Below, in pieces: positions 17,021 through 26,165 of a DNA stretch of 64,000 bases (position 1 is the stretch's first letter; every line of letters starts with the position of its first letter). Where the stretch lies: assembly GCA_002841375.1 (NCBI GenBank), contig PGZO01000013.1:1-64000 (forward strand), read 5' to 3'. The DNA is from Firmicutes bacterium HGW-Firmicutes-7 (GTDB taxonomy: Bacteria; Bacillota; Clostridia; Lachnospirales; Vallitaleaceae). The translations under genes and the position numbers were made by a program. The notes beneath the pieces were generated by a model. It was not told the DNA's origin. It searched no databases and worked only from the letters and a program-made list of their open reading frames with translations.

Positions 17021-18328
17021 TTATCCTAAAATCCCTTGGATGAAATCTTCTCCACTAGGATTTACTGTAACGACTTTTGTATTAAGACTTTTTTCAATAT
17101 CTGATAAAGTCATGTTGTCAAGAAGCACATCTTCTCCACTTCTTAATAAATTAGAAGGTAGCAATAACTGATCTCCTAATTCTTTGCCTTTTAACTGCTC
17201 AATAATATCTGCTCCTGTTAATAGACCAGATACCGTAATTCTTTCTCCAAAAAATTGATTAACAATAGGAAAAACTTCTACCTGAATATTAGGACATTTT
17301 GTAGTAAGTATTGAAACCAACTCCTTAATAACTGGTGCAATTAGCTGCCCTGTTGCTAGAGATATCGTTCTCCTTTTTTTGGTAGGTTTCAATTCATTAT
17401 AACACTGATTGAATTCATCTATCAAGAGTCTTGTCATCCCAACACCATTTTCAAGCTGCAAATATCCATCATAGGTTTGTTCCTCTGGGCATTCTACTTC
17501 TGCAAGAAAATAAAACTCATCTCCAGCATGAATAAAATGTGTACCCAATGTATTATATATGAATGCTTGCCATTTTTCTACAGTTTTAATAACTTGGGTC
17601 GCATCCTCTTTATCAAAAGGTTCTAAATTAGCAAGTCCATGGCGATACTTACTGAGTCCTACTGGCACAATTGATACACTTTGTAAATAAGGCGCATATG
17701 CACTTAACGCTTCAATGGACGCTTCTAGCTCTATACCATCATTCCATCCTTTACACAACACAATTTGACCATTCATTAAAATGTTCGCCTTAAATAAGCG
17801 GTCCATATAGCCTTTAATTTTATCAGCAAAACGATTGTTTAGCATTTTCTTGCGAAGCGCTAAGTTCATAGTATGAACGGAAATATTAATGGGTGAAAGA
17901 CGGTACTTAATAATTCTATCAATATCATGGTCCTTCATATTTGTAAGTGTAACATAATTGCCTTGCAAAAAAGATAGCCTTGCATCATCATCTTTAAAAT
18001 ATAACGTTTCTCTCATTCCCGGTGGTAGTTGATCAATAAAGCAAAATACACACTTATTACAACAAGACTTATATTCATCCATTAGATTGCTTTCAAAAAC
18101 AATGCCTAAATCTTCATTGTATTCTTTTTCAATTTCAATAGACCATTCCTCATTTAAATTGCGCTTAAAAACAAGAAGTGTTAATTCTTCTTCCTCCACT
18201 AAATAATGGTAATCTAAAGCATCCGAAACGATTTCTCCATTTATTGAAATAAGTGTATCTTCAGGTTCTATCCCGACTTCCTCTGCTATACTATTTTTAA
18301 CAACTTCTACTATTTTATGCCCATTCAT
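17021..18328 (-). CDS. DUF512 protein with PDZ and radical-SAM-like domain
   Basis: A 435-residue protein. The N-terminal ~65 residues form a PDZ domain (IAEEVGIEPEDTLISINGE). A radical-SAM-like core begins with the cysteine cluster CCNKCVFCFID around residues 86-96 and ends in a DUF512 domain (about 215-430). The family is common next to der in Clostridia and is thought to be a radical SAM oxidoreductase. Its reaction is unknown to me. It lies in the pgeF-DUF512-der-plsY run with 8-12-bp gaps. Confidence 0.85.
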   Translation of the reverse strand: MNGHKIVEVVKNSIAEEVGIEPEDTLISINGEIVSDALDYHYLVEEEELTLLVFKRNLNEEWSIEIEKEYNEDLGIVFESNLMDEYKSCCNKCVFCFIDQLPPGMRETLYFKDDDARLSFLQGNYVTLTNMKDHDIDRIIKYRLSPINISVHTMNLALRKKMLNNRFADKIKGYMDRLFKANILMNGQIVLCKGWNDGIELEASIEALSAYAPYLQSVSIVPVGLSKYRHGLANLEPFDKEDATQVIKTVEKWQAFIYNTLGTHFIHAGDEFYFLAEVECPEEQTYDGYLQLENGVGMTRLLIDEFNQCYNELKPTKKRRTISLATGQLIAPVIKELVSILTTKCPNIQVEVFPIVNQFFGERITVSGLLTGADIIEQLKGKELGDQLLLPSNLLRSGEDVLLDNMTLSDIEKSLNTKVVTVNPSGEDFIQGILG

Positions 18329-18336
18329 ATTATCTC

Positions 18337-19167
18337 CTACTTTAGAGCCATTATTGCGACCATACTTCCTCTTTTACCATCTGTTCCTCTGTGTGAAAAA
18401 AGAACCTCTTTATGACACATAGTACAAATATCTGTTTTTTGTATATGCTCTTTTTTTATTCCTACTTCAAGAAGCACTTCCTCATTCGCAGTCCATAAAT
18501 CAACCATATATTTGTTTTTTTGGTGCTTTTTTACAATCTTATCAATTATATCATGATTAAACATTTTTTCAACCTCTATTTTTACATCTTCCGATACTTC
18601 AAAACAACAAGCACCAATAGAAGGACCAATAGCAATTAATAGCTCTTCAGGTTTAGAGCCAAAATGTGCACCCATCATTTGAACTGTTTTTGCACCAATT
18701 TTCTTAACAGTTCCACGCCAACCCGCATGAGTCAAAGCAATAACTTTATTAACAGGGTCCAAGAAAAACAATGGCACACAGTCTGCATAAGACGTTACTA
18801 ATGCAACATTTTTTTCGTTGGTAATTAACCCATCTACACCAACTAAATCATTTTCTTTAGTAAAACCTTTCCCTCTATCGCTTTTCTCAACGATCACAAT
18901 TTTATCTTCATGAACTTGACTTGAAAATACTAAGTCGTCGGTATTAATATCAATTGCATCGCAAATTAATCTGTAATTCTCTCGCACATTCTCTTCTTTA
19001 TCTCCCCGATCAAAACCTAAGTTCATACTTTCAAAGCTTCCACTACTTACTCCACCTAATCTAGTTGAAAAGCAATGGTTTACTAGTCCTGTGGCACTGA
19101 GTATTGGCATTTGAATATAAACTATTTTATCCTTTTGTTGTATACTAAAATATTCAGATGATAACAT
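18337..19167 (-). CDS. pgeF: Peptidoglycan editing factor PgeF (multicopper-type laccase domain)
   Basis: A 276-residue YfiH/PgeF protein. Conserved active-site patterns are SYADCVPLFF and LTHAGWRGTVK, with a later Cys/His-rich end (DICTMCHKEVLFSHRG). The family hydrolyses wrongly incorporated L-Ser in muropeptide precursors and has purine-nucleoside activity in some members. RBS AGAGGTC lies close to ATG 19167. It follows yraN by 10 bp. Confidence 0.93.
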   Translation of the reverse strand: MLSSEYFSIQQKDKIVYIQMPILSATGLVNHCFSTRLGGVSSGSFESMNLGFDRGDKEENVRENYRLICDAIDINTDDLVFSSQVHEDKIVIVEKSDRGKGFTKENDLVGVDGLITNEKNVALVTSYADCVPLFFLDPVNKVIALTHAGWRGTVKKIGAKTVQMMGAHFGSKPEELLIAIGPSIGACCFEVSEDVKIEVEKMFNHDIIDKIVKKHQKNKYMVDLWTANEEVLLEVGIKKEHIQKTDICTMCHKEVLFSHRGTDGKRGSMVAIMALK

Positions 19168-19177
19168 AATGACCTCT

Positions 19178-19543
19178 CTATAAAAGTTTTTTATTATTTT
19201 CTATTGTAAAAGCATTTTTTATCCAAATTATTTCATTATCAATTATTTCAATAATATCAAAGCGCATAGCTTTATCAAATAATCCATGCTTTTGCGCATA
19301 CCACATAGCACTTTTAATTATTTTCATTTGCTTAAAATAATTAACCGATTCACCGGGTCTTCCCATTTTTGTGTTTTTTCTATATTTCACTTCAATGAAA
19401 ATAATAACTGAATCTTGCATAGCAATAATATCTATTTCTCCAATTTTACAAGTATAATTCGTTGTAATAATACTACAACCTTCCTTCATTAAATACGTAA
19501 CTGCTCTCTCTTCTCCTTCATTGCCAATTGCCCTCTTATTCAT
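19178..19543 (-). CDS. YraN family (UPF0102) endonuclease-like protein
   Basis: A 121-residue small PD-(D/E)xK-fold protein with GNEGEERAVTYL, GEIDIIA and FIEVKYRK as the nuclease-type core. No function is firmly assigned to the family; a DNA repair or uptake link is speculation. ATG 19543 is chosen because AGGGGTG lies just upstream, while the GTG at 19549 is inside that RBS. Confidence 0.9.
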   Translation of the reverse strand: MNKRAIGNEGEERAVTYLMKEGCSIITTNYTCKIGEIDIIAMQDSVIIFIEVKYRKNTKMGRPGESVNYFKQMKIIKSAMWYAQKHGLFDKAMRFDIIEIIDNEIIWIKNAFTIENNKKLL

Positions 19544-19551
19544 TTTCACCC

Positions 19552-19836
19552 CTACTTAACCTTATCATATAATTTATCTAAATCTGTTACGAAGATCATA
19601 ATCTCTGCAACGACTTGATATAATTCAGGAGGAATCAAATCTCCAATATCAAGTTTCGTTAAAGTTTCTGCCAACTCTTTATCTTGATAGGTTGGAATGT
19701 CATTTTCCGCTGCTTTTTCAAGTATTCTATCAGCAGTATCACCAGCCCCTTTTGCAATAAGTATAGGTGCGTCATCTAATACATCATACTTTATTGCTGC
19801 CACTCTTTTAATTTTTTTACCTTCCAAAACAATCAC
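19552..19836 (-). CDS. FlhB C-terminal-like protein (YlqH/FhlB type)
   Basis: A 94-residue protein resembling the cytoplasmic domain of FlhB/EscU export-switch proteins without membrane segments. It has AAIKYD...APILIAKGAGDTAD and IPTYQDKELAETL, but lacks the NPTH autocleavage motif. B. subtilis YlqH has the same form and position. The likely start is GTG 19836; the spacing to the AAGGA upstream is tight, so the start is uncertain. The partner is the FliK-like gene upstream. No flagellar gene is seen in this window. Confidence 0.85.
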   Translation of the reverse strand: MIVLEGKKIKRVAAIKYDVLDDAPILIAKGAGDTADRILEKAAENDIPTYQDKELAETLTKLDIGDLIPPELYQVVAEIMIFVTDLDKLYDKVK

Positions 19837-19846
19837 ATCCTTATGA

Positions 19847-21445
19847 TCACACCCTCATATCAAAAGTGTATCGCTTGACCTCATGTATGGTCTCATCTTT
19901 CTTTTTAAGAAAATCATCCGTAATATTAAAATCTTTTTCTTTTTTCATAACATTAATACCTAGCACCTTAAATCCCAACTTACCTAATTGATTATGAATT
20001 CCAAATAACTTATTTTCAATTAACGTATTTTTTTCTTCATTCTCAGTATAAAACTGTATGGTAACATTTTTATCTGCCTTTGTTATGTAAATATCTAAAT
20101 GCCCAAGATTAATCAAATCTAGTCTAACTAAGGCAGTAAGCGTTCCTTTCGTACCCTTTAATTTACGTTTATCATTTAACACATATAATTCGCTATGAAG
20201 TAATTTATCACCTAAAAGCATCGGTAACTGCACATAGTTAAATTTTTGATTTAATTCACCCATAAACTCTATTGCGCTTTTAATCTGATGTGCTTCCTTC
20301 TCAATCTTACCTTCTTGACTCTTCGTGTCTAATTCAAGAATATTTATTACCTTCTCATGAAGGTTTTTGTAAAATTGATTAAGCTTTTCAGGACTTTCAA
20401 GCTGCTCTTTATTAATAAATAACTCTTTACTAAAAAGTGCATAGGTCATTTTAGTTACTAGAACTTCTTTCATCTTATCCTTGAGAACGCTTGAAATATC
20501 TAACTGCTTTAATTCCTTAAACACTTCACTAATTGTTTTATTTTCAACAACTAGCTTTATATTTTTGATTTCTGCTTTTAGTGCATTATTAAGCTCATCC
20601 TCTAGAATTTGCATCTCTTTTTGGGATAAAACCATATTTAAAGGAATATCTTTATGAAGTTGTTGTATCGTTTGTTGTGGAATTTCTATTGAAGTTTGCA
20701 CTTCACTTAAGGGGGTCGTTTCATTCCTCCCTATAGCTGTGCCTAACGCTTGGTCATAAGATACAACCTGGTTAAGAATATAGTCATATACACGATTAGA
20801 TATGGGATTGTCTTTAAGTAGCAACCTAGCTATTTCACTTCCTAGGGCATCTTTAAATAATAAGGATAAATCATCACTTAAGATCGCAAGACTTTGTACC
20901 ATTTTATTTTCACCGTTCATCATTTTAGTGAGTTGTTCAATACTGTCCATCGTAATAGGTATATTATTCTTCACTAAAAATAATAGTTGTTCAACGTCAG
21001 TATTATTAAATTGCTTGGTATAGGGTATAACCTTCAAAAGAGTTTCTTTATCAATAGGCATATGATTTTCTATAAGTTTAGAAACTACATCCATATTTTC
21101 CTTACTCGTAGACAGTCCTGCATTTTGAAGTATTTGAATTAATTTGTCAATAGTAGCGACCCCTTCTTCTAACAGCGGCTTCAAAAGCATTTGTGTGGCA
21201 TCTGACTCCTTAACCAAAAATTCAAGTTTTTGACCAATAAAAAATTCGAAGGCTTCAGTCATTTTCGCATCAATTATTTGCCCATCCGTCAATCTTATTT
21301 TGATATTATTATGTTGAAGGTCAACAATTTCACCTTTTACAACCTCACCTTGTTTAGGCAAAACACTTTTATCTGATACTTTTGCTGATTCCTTTGAATA
21401 ACTTTTATTAATTTTATCATATGCTTTAGGATTGTCGATTTTCAT
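19847..21445 (-). CDS. YlqG-like protein, FliK C-terminal homologue
   Basis: A 532-residue protein with a low-conservation helical body and a C-terminal beta domain (about 430-520; LVRLDLINLGHLDIYITKAD) like that of flagellar hook-length control FliK. The start is ATG 21445, with AAAGGAGTG upstream; longer frames run into rnhB. It sits between rnhB and ylqH exactly as ylqG does in B. subtilis. The role is unknown; the FliK/FlhB pairing suggests an export-related or relic function, but this is inference. Confidence 0.8.
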   Translation of the reverse strand: MKIDNPKAYDKINKSYSKESAKVSDKSVLPKQGEVVKGEIVDLQHNNIKIRLTDGQIIDAKMTEAFEFFIGQKLEFLVKESDATQMLLKPLLEEGVATIDKLIQILQNAGLSTSKENMDVVSKLIENHMPIDKETLLKVIPYTKQFNNTDVEQLLFLVKNNIPITMDSIEQLTKMMNGENKMVQSLAILSDDLSLLFKDALGSEIARLLLKDNPISNRVYDYILNQVVSYDQALGTAIGRNETTPLSEVQTSIEIPQQTIQQLHKDIPLNMVLSQKEMQILEDELNNALKAEIKNIKLVVENKTISEVFKELKQLDISSVLKDKMKEVLVTKMTYALFSKELFINKEQLESPEKLNQFYKNLHEKVINILELDTKSQEGKIEKEAHQIKSAIEFMGELNQKFNYVQLPMLLGDKLLHSELYVLNDKRKLKGTKGTLTALVRLDLINLGHLDIYITKADKNVTIQFYTENEEKNTLIENKLFGIHNQLGKLGFKVLGINVMKKEKDFNITDDFLKKKDETIHEVKRYTFDMRV

Positions 21446-21470
21446 TACACGATCACTCCTTTGCTGTAAT

Positions 21471-22241
21471 TTATGAGGCAGAAATGATGTTTTTAATAAA
21501 GGACCTCCGATGAATGGGTGACGGACCATGTTCAATAAGTGCTAAAACATGCTCATTTGTACCGTATCCTTTGTTCTTTGCAAAAAAGTAATTAGGATAT
21601 AGCTCACTATAGCTTTTCATCATACGGTCTCTAGTCACCTTAGCAATAATACTTGCAGCAGCTATAGATTGGCTCTTTTCATCACCTTTTATAATACCTA
21701 CTTGAGGAATATCTAACCCTGGAATAGTAACAGCATCTACTAAAATAAAATCTGGCCTTACCTCTAAATTACTGATAGCATATTTCATCGCCTTATATGT
21801 GGCATTTAAAATATTAATATCATCAATTACGTCTGCATGGACCATTCCTATACCCACCGCAATTGCCTTATCCATTATTTCACTATAGAGTTCTTCACGT
21901 TTTTGCTCTGATAATTTCTTGGAATCATTAACATATAATATATTCGTATCTTTTGGTAAAATAACAGCAGCAGTAACAACAGGTCCACAGAGTGGTCCTC
22001 TACCAACTTCGTCTATTCCAGCTATAAATTTATATTGATCATATTTTCTTTCATATGCCTTCATCTGATACAATCGTTCTGTTTCATTCTCTAAAAACAA
22101 AAGTCTTTTCTCATACAGTTGTATTAGCTTTCTTACGCCAATACGATCATCAGAAGAATATTCAGGCAAGGCTTTCATTACTTCTTCCATAGAAAGATTT
22201 TCCAACCTATTTTTTATATCGGAAATGGACGCACGTATCAT
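21471..22241 (-). CDS. rnhB: Ribonuclease HII
   Basis: A 256-residue RNase HII that removes ribonucleotides from RNA-DNA hybrids. The active site begins at IDEVGRGPLCGPV (Asp77, Glu78), continues with the Asp of ILVDAV and ends in KVTRDRMM. It has the ~70-residue N-terminal extension of Bacillus-type enzymes. Its ATG shares one base with the rbgA stop (TAATG), so translation is coupled. Confidence 0.97.
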   Translation of the reverse strand: MIRASISDIKNRLENLSMEEVMKALPEYSSDDRIGVRKLIQLYEKRLLFLENETERLYQMKAYERKYDQYKFIAGIDEVGRGPLCGPVVTAAVILPKDTNILYVNDSKKLSEQKREELYSEIMDKAIAVGIGMVHADVIDDINILNATYKAMKYAISNLEVRPDFILVDAVTIPGLDIPQVGIIKGDEKSQSIAAASIIAKVTRDRMMKSYSELYPNYFFAKNKGYGTNEHVLALIEHGPSPIHRRSFIKNIISAS

Positions 22242-23104
22242 TAGTTCACCTCTATCTCGTCAAATATATCAATCGTTATTTTACCATATTTACCGTTTCT
22301 AAATTCATCTAATAAAACAATCGACATACGATCAGTATCTGGCTCATTACCCGTTTTTACTAAATGCCTTTGTCTTGTAATCTCTTCAAGAATCTCCATC
22401 AAGTCTTTATTTTCAATATCTTCTACCTTATATTTTTGTAAAAACTGCGCTTTATAATGTGTTCTCATTAAATCAATCATTTTGAATGCTAGTTCTCTTC
22501 TGTCTAATAGTTCTTCCTTAATCGATCCTATTAAGGCAAGGGCAATACCAACTCTTTGATCTTCAAACCTAGGCCATAAAAGTCCAGGTGTATCTAAAAG
22601 TTCAAAATCCTTTTTCACCTTTATCCATTGTTTACCCTTCGTAACACCAGGCTTATTCCCCGTTTTAGCACTTGCTTTCCCAACAAGCTTGTTAATAAAG
22701 GTGGACTTTCCAACGTTGGGGATACCCACTACCATAGCTCGAATAGGCTTGTTAATAATGCCTCTGGCTAAATTCCTTTGAATCTTTTCTTTGCATACTT
22801 CCTTCGCCGCCGTCATTACATTATTCATGCCTTTTCCGTCTCTAGCATTGACAAGTACCACCGCTGCGCCTTCGTCCTTTAAGAATTTTGCCCATCTTCT
22901 AGTCATTTCTTCATCAGCTAAATCAATTTTATTAAGAATAACAATTCTAGGCTTATTTTTTGCTATTTTTAAAACCTCGGGATTACGACTACTTAAAGGA
23001 ACTCTAGCATCTAACATCTCTATTACAACATCAACAAGCTTAACATTTTCTTCCATCATTCTTTTTGCTTTGGTCATATGACCCGGATACCATTGTATAT
23101 TCAT
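22241..23104 (-). CDS. rbgA: Ribosome biogenesis GTPase RbgA (YlqF)
   Basis: A 287-residue circularly permuted GTPase for late 50S assembly. The G4 motif NKID comes before G1 GIPNVGKST and G3 DTPG, the permuted order that defines the family. N-terminal IQWYPGHMTKAKR is diagnostic. It overlaps rnhB by 1 nt and follows lepB by 51 bp. Confidence 0.97.
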   Translation of the reverse strand: MNIQWYPGHMTKAKRMMEENVKLVDVVIEMLDARVPLSSRNPEVLKIAKNKPRIVILNKIDLADEEMTRRWAKFLKDEGAAVVLVNARDGKGMNNVMTAAKEVCKEKIQRNLARGIINKPIRAMVVGIPNVGKSTFINKLVGKASAKTGNKPGVTKGKQWIKVKKDFELLDTPGLLWPRFEDQRVGIALALIGSIKEELLDRRELAFKMIDLMRTHYKAQFLQKYKVEDIENKDLMEILEEITRQRHLVKTGNEPDTDRMSIVLLDEFRNGKYGKITIDIFDEIEVN

Positions 23105-23155
23105 TTAATCATCACCATATTTCTATATTTATATAAATGTTTTACTGAGTATTTT

Positions 23156-23806
23156 TTACTCCACAAAACCAAAATCTGGCAGTGGCCATATTCTTAGGCC
23201 TGCCTTACCAATAATATCTGATCTTGGTATAGTTCCTACGTCTTGATATCGACTATCAGAGCTATCATTTCTATTATCACCCATAACAAAATATTCATCC
23301 TCTGGGATAATTATTGGGAAGGGTTGGTTTCCAATTATTCTTATTTGTTCCACACTAAAGTGCTCTTCAAGCACTTCATCATTTATATAAATTTGCCCAT
23401 CTTTAAGTTCTACTTTTTCTCCAGGCAATCCTATAATCCTTTTAATATAATTAGACTGTCCATTATTATATGGAAATACTACAATGTCAAATCTTTCTAC
23501 ATCAGAAAATCTATAGCTAATTTTGTTTAAAATGAAATAATCCCCATTATGAATGTTAGGCTCCATGGAGTCACCAATAACGCTTGTTCTGTCTGCAATA
23601 AAAGTTGTAAACAAACCAAATATTATTAACATTATTGCTAAATCTCTAATAAACATTAAGATTTCATAAGCAACAGATTTTTCACTTTTATCCTTAGGAA
23701 TATCAACTTCGATTTCTTCCTCTGAAAAATCTTCTAGGAATTCTTCTTCAACTATTTCATTTTCAATTTCCTCTAATGATTTATTATAGTTTGATTTCTC
23801 TAGCAA
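23156..23806 (-). CDS. lepB: Signal peptidase I
   Basis: About 216 residues. An acidic cytoplasmic N-terminus is followed by one membrane segment (LAIMLIIFGLFTTFIA) and the catalytic domain outside the cell. Nucleophile Ser80 lies in GDSMEPN and the general base Lys122 in YIKRIIGLPGEK; box E reads GDNRNDSSDSR. The start is taken as TTG 23806, 7 nt after AAGG; an ATG at 23863 would add an improbable Cys-rich 19-residue leader. It removes signal peptides from Sec/Tat substrates. Confidence 0.94.
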   Translation of the reverse strand: MLEKSNYNKSLEEIENEIVEEEFLEDFSEEEIEVDIPKDKSEKSVAYEILMFIRDLAIMLIIFGLFTTFIADRTSVIGDSMEPNIHNGDYFILNKISYRFSDVERFDIVVFPYNNGQSNYIKRIIGLPGEKVELKDGQIYINDEVLEEHFSVEQIRIIGNQPFPIIIPEDEYFVMGDNRNDSSDSRYQDVGTIPRSDIIGKAGLRIWPLPDFGFVE

Positions 23807-23939
23807 ACAAACACCTTCTTTCAAATCCCAATTAATGGAACAAATTATATAACATGAAATCAACTGTACGCAGTTAAAATCTTCGTACCATCTGTCGTTT
23901 TTACCGTTGCTTTATAAAAATTAATAATAGATAAAAAGA

Positions 23940-23962
23940 GGACTAATACAGGTGTATAGTCC
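23940..23962 (-). terminator. Terminator after rplS
   Basis: GGACTA/TAGTCC stem continued by TACA/TGTA across a single bulge, then TCTTTTTATC on the minus strand, 22 bp after the rplS stop. It ends the ribosome/SRP operon. Confidence 0.8.
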
Positions 23963-23984
23963 CCTTAATTTGCTTCATTCTAAA

Positions 23985-24332
23985 TTATTTAATTAACTCT
24001 TTAACTTTTGCAGATTTACCAATACGATCTCTTAAGTAATTTAACTTAGCTCTTCTTACTTTACCACGTCTGATCACTTCTACACGATCAAGATTTGGTG
24101 AATGTACTGGCCATGTTTTCTCTACTCCAACACCATAAGAAATTCTTCTTACAGTGAAATTTTCACGTGCACCGCCGTTTTGTCTTTTTAAAACTACACC
24201 TTCAAACATTTGAAGTCTTTCACGTGCTCCTTCTTTAACTTTTGAATATACTCTTACAGTATCTCCTACGTTAAATTCAGAAACATTTTCTTTTAATTGC
24301 CCTTGTTCAATCTTGCTAATAATTTTATTCAT
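23985..24332 (-). CDS. rplS: 50S ribosomal protein L19
   Basis: A 115-residue L19 at the 30S-50S interface. Conserved blocks are [25 protein letters not shown] and [13 protein letters not shown]. The start is ATG 24332 ([10 protein letters not shown]) with GAAAGGAGGCAACTTA upstream; the ATG at 24353 lies before that RBS. It is the last gene of the block, 94 bp after trmD. Confidence 0.98.
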   Translation of the reverse strand: MNKIISKIEQGQLKENVSEFNVGDTVRVYSKVKEGARERLQMFEGVVLKRQNGGARENFTVRRISYGVGVEKTWPVHSPNLDRVEVIRRGKVRRAKLNYLRDRIGKSAKVKELIK

Positions 24333-24426
24333 TAAGTTGCCTCCTTTCTTCATAGATGTTCATAATTACATAAATGTAACAGAGGACCATCCGTGTTCAA
24401 CAATTAAAAATTATATCACATTAGTA

Positions 24427-25158
24427 CTATTTTTGCAATATTTTTTTGAGTATTTTTAAGTCTTGCGTTGATAAATTTGCTTTTTCTAATAAATCAGGTC
24501 GCTTTAAAGCTGTTCTAAGTAAAGATTGCTCCTTGCGCCATTTATCAATATTTTCATGATGCCCTGACAACAACACTTCAGGCACCTTTAGACCGTTGTA
24601 ATCAGCAGGCCTAGTGTACTGTGGATATTCCAACAAGCCATTATGAAAAGTTTCGGTTTCGGCTGATTGATCGTTTTTAAGCACGCCTGGTATTAATCTT
24701 GAAATGGCATCAATAATCACCATTACAGCAAGCTCTCCACCCGTTAGTACATAATCTCCAATTGAAATTTCATCTGTAACGATTGTTTCAACAACCCTTT
24801 CATCTACCCCTTCATAATGACCACATAGAAAAACCAAAGAATTTTCCTTTGAGAGTTCTAAGGCCATATCTTGATTAAAAGTTTTCCCTTGTGGTGTTAA
24901 ATAAATAAGTCTAGGCCTATGGTCAAGCTTACGAACGATGCTATCATAGGCATCAATAATAGGTTGAGGTTGCATAACCATACCTGCACCACCACCATAA
25001 GGATAATCATCAACTTGTTTATGCTTGTTATTGGCATAGTCTCTAATATTTACTGCATTAAGATTAATTAAATTTTTTTCTTGCGCCTTTCCAAGGATGC
25101 TTGCACTTAAACCCTGCTCAATCATCTCAGGAAACAAGGTTAATACATGATAATTCAT
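24427..25158 (-). CDS. trmD: tRNA (guanine-37-N1)-methyltransferase
   Basis: A 243-residue TrmD, a trefoil-knot SAM methyltransferase that makes m1G37 to prevent frameshifting. [15 protein letters not shown] and the knot segment [23 protein letters not shown] are conserved, as is [11 protein letters not shown]. It starts directly after the rimM stop. Confidence 0.98.
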   Translation of the reverse strand: MNYHVLTLFPEMIEQGLSASILGKAQEKNLINLNAVNIRDYANNKHKQVDDYPYGGGAGMVMQPQPIIDAYDSIVRKLDHRPRLIYLTPQGKTFNQDMALELSKENSLVFLCGHYEGVDERVVETIVTDEISIGDYVLTGGELAVMVIIDAISRLIPGVLKNDQSAETETFHNGLLEYPQYTRPADYNGLKVPEVLLSGHHENIDKWRKEQSLLRTALKRPDLLEKANLSTQDLKILKKILQK

Positions 25159-25671
25159 TTAACTCATCAACCCTTCAAGAATAGTAACGATAATTTTTTT
25201 GTTTTTAAGATCTATAGACTGAATACATTGTTTGATCGCCGGCAGTAGAAGTCCATCCCTCGTTCCATTATCTACAACATAAACTTCATTACTTCCAGTG
25301 AAAATAATATCTTTTAGTGGTCCTATTCGTGTACCTTTATCATCATAAACGTCCAAACCAATTAAATCAGATATATAATATTCTCCTTGCTCAAGAGGCA
25401 ACGCCTCTTCTCTTGGAATCTTTATGATTCCTTGCTTTAAAAGAATTGCAGCATTCATATCTGTAATTTCTTTCAAATCAAGTATCACAAATTTGTTGAT
25501 ATATTTAACTGTTTTAATTGTATAGACAGTTGTCTTCCCTTTAAGATCTTCGATATAAATGTTTTCTAAAAGTTCAAATCGTTTAGGATCATCCGTAGTT
25601 GGAACTACCTTGATCATACCTTGAACACCATGAGTATTTGCCACTCTACCAATATATAAAAATTCTTCCAT
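25159..25671 (-). CDS. rimM: 16S rRNA processing protein RimM
   Basis: A 170-residue RimM that helps 30S head maturation by binding S19. It has an N-terminal beta-barrel (IGRVANTHGVQGMIKV) and a C-terminal PRC-barrel (YYISDLIGLDVYD). ATG 25671 has GGAGG upstream. The 230 bp before it hold a terminator after khpA and a palindromic element whose outward promoter-like end points at this gene. Confidence 0.97.
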   Translation of the reverse strand: MEEFLYIGRVANTHGVQGMIKVVPTTDDPKRFELLENIYIEDLKGKTTVYTIKTVKYINKFVILDLKEITDMNAAILLKQGIIKIPREEALPLEQGEYYISDLIGLDVYDDKGTRIGPLKDIIFTGSNEVYVVDNGTRDGLLLPAIKQCIQSIDLKNKKIIVTILEGLMS

Positions 25672-25719
25672 TTGTTTACCTCCAGTAAAAAACCATTCTC
25701 AATTCGACCTTATCACTTT

Positions 25720-25749
25720 ATATTATTGCAATAATGGTTGTAGTGTCAA
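25720..25749 (-). promoter_or_regulatory. Outward promoter-like signal at end of element copy B
   Basis: Minus strand TTGACA (25744-25749), 18-nt spacer, TAATAT (25720-25725). The -35 lies inside the palindromic element, the -10 just outside it. It is the only promoter-like signal seen between the khpA terminator and rimM. The same geometry occurs at copy A and at relic end D. Confidence 0.45.
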
Positions 25750-25858
25750 AAGTAAGTTCCTTCTAACTCTTGAACAACATATAGCGATGGTTAAAGCATC
25801 CATGCACTATATGTTGTTCAAGAAAGAAGAACTATATACTTTTGACACTATAACCATT
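25733..25858 (-). repeat. Palindromic interspersed element, family 1, copy B
   Basis: The best-preserved copy: 20-bp terminal inverted repeats AATGGTTRTAGTGTCAAAAG, then arms differing mid-stem, inner CTTGAAC/GTTCAAG, AACATATA/TATATGTT and a loop with the complement of ATGGATGCTTTAACCAT. The core is 25742-25849 (108 bp). In the transcript it would fold into a ~42-bp arm hairpin. It lies between khpA and rimM, inverted relative to copy A. Confidence 0.93.
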
Positions 25859-25872
25859 AATATAAGCTAAAA

Positions 25873-25894
25873 GGTTAGGGATCATTCCCTAACC
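25873..25894 (-). terminator. Terminator after khpA
   Basis: Perfect 9-bp stem GGTTAGGGA/TCCCTAACC with a 4-nt loop, followed on the minus strand by TTTTAGCTT, 8 bp beyond the khpA stop. It would separate ylxM-ffh-rpsP-khpA from rimM-trmD-rplS. Confidence 0.75.
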
Positions 25895-25901
25895 CTTCCT
25901 A

Positions 25902-26135
25902 TTATTGAATTTCAATAATGACTTTCTTGCCATCTCTTATAGCAGATGCTTTCACAACTGTTCTAAGAGCCTTTGCAATTCGACCTTGCTTCCCAATAAC
26001 TTTCCCCATATCATCTGGAGAAACTTTTAGTTCTAATACAACTGTATCTGCCTGATCACTATCAACTTGTCTTACAGAAACTTCATCAGGATGATCAACC
26101 AATGCTTTTGCAATGACTTCTACTAATTCCCTCAT
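25902..26135 (-). CDS. khpA: KH-domain RNA-binding protein KhpA
   Basis: A 77-residue single KH domain with VSPDDMGKVIGKQGRIAKAL (GxxG loop GKQG). KhpA, often with KhpB, binds many RNAs and affects cell division and length in Gram-positives (family knowledge). It lies directly after rpsP (30 bp) as usual and is followed by a terminator. Confidence 0.95.
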   Translation of the reverse strand: MRELVEVIAKALVDHPDEVSVRQVDSDQADTVVLELKVSPDDMGKVIGKQGRIAKALRTVVKASAIRDGKKVIIEIQ

Positions 26136-26165
26136 TTTACAAGACCTCCTATGCTATCAAAATAA

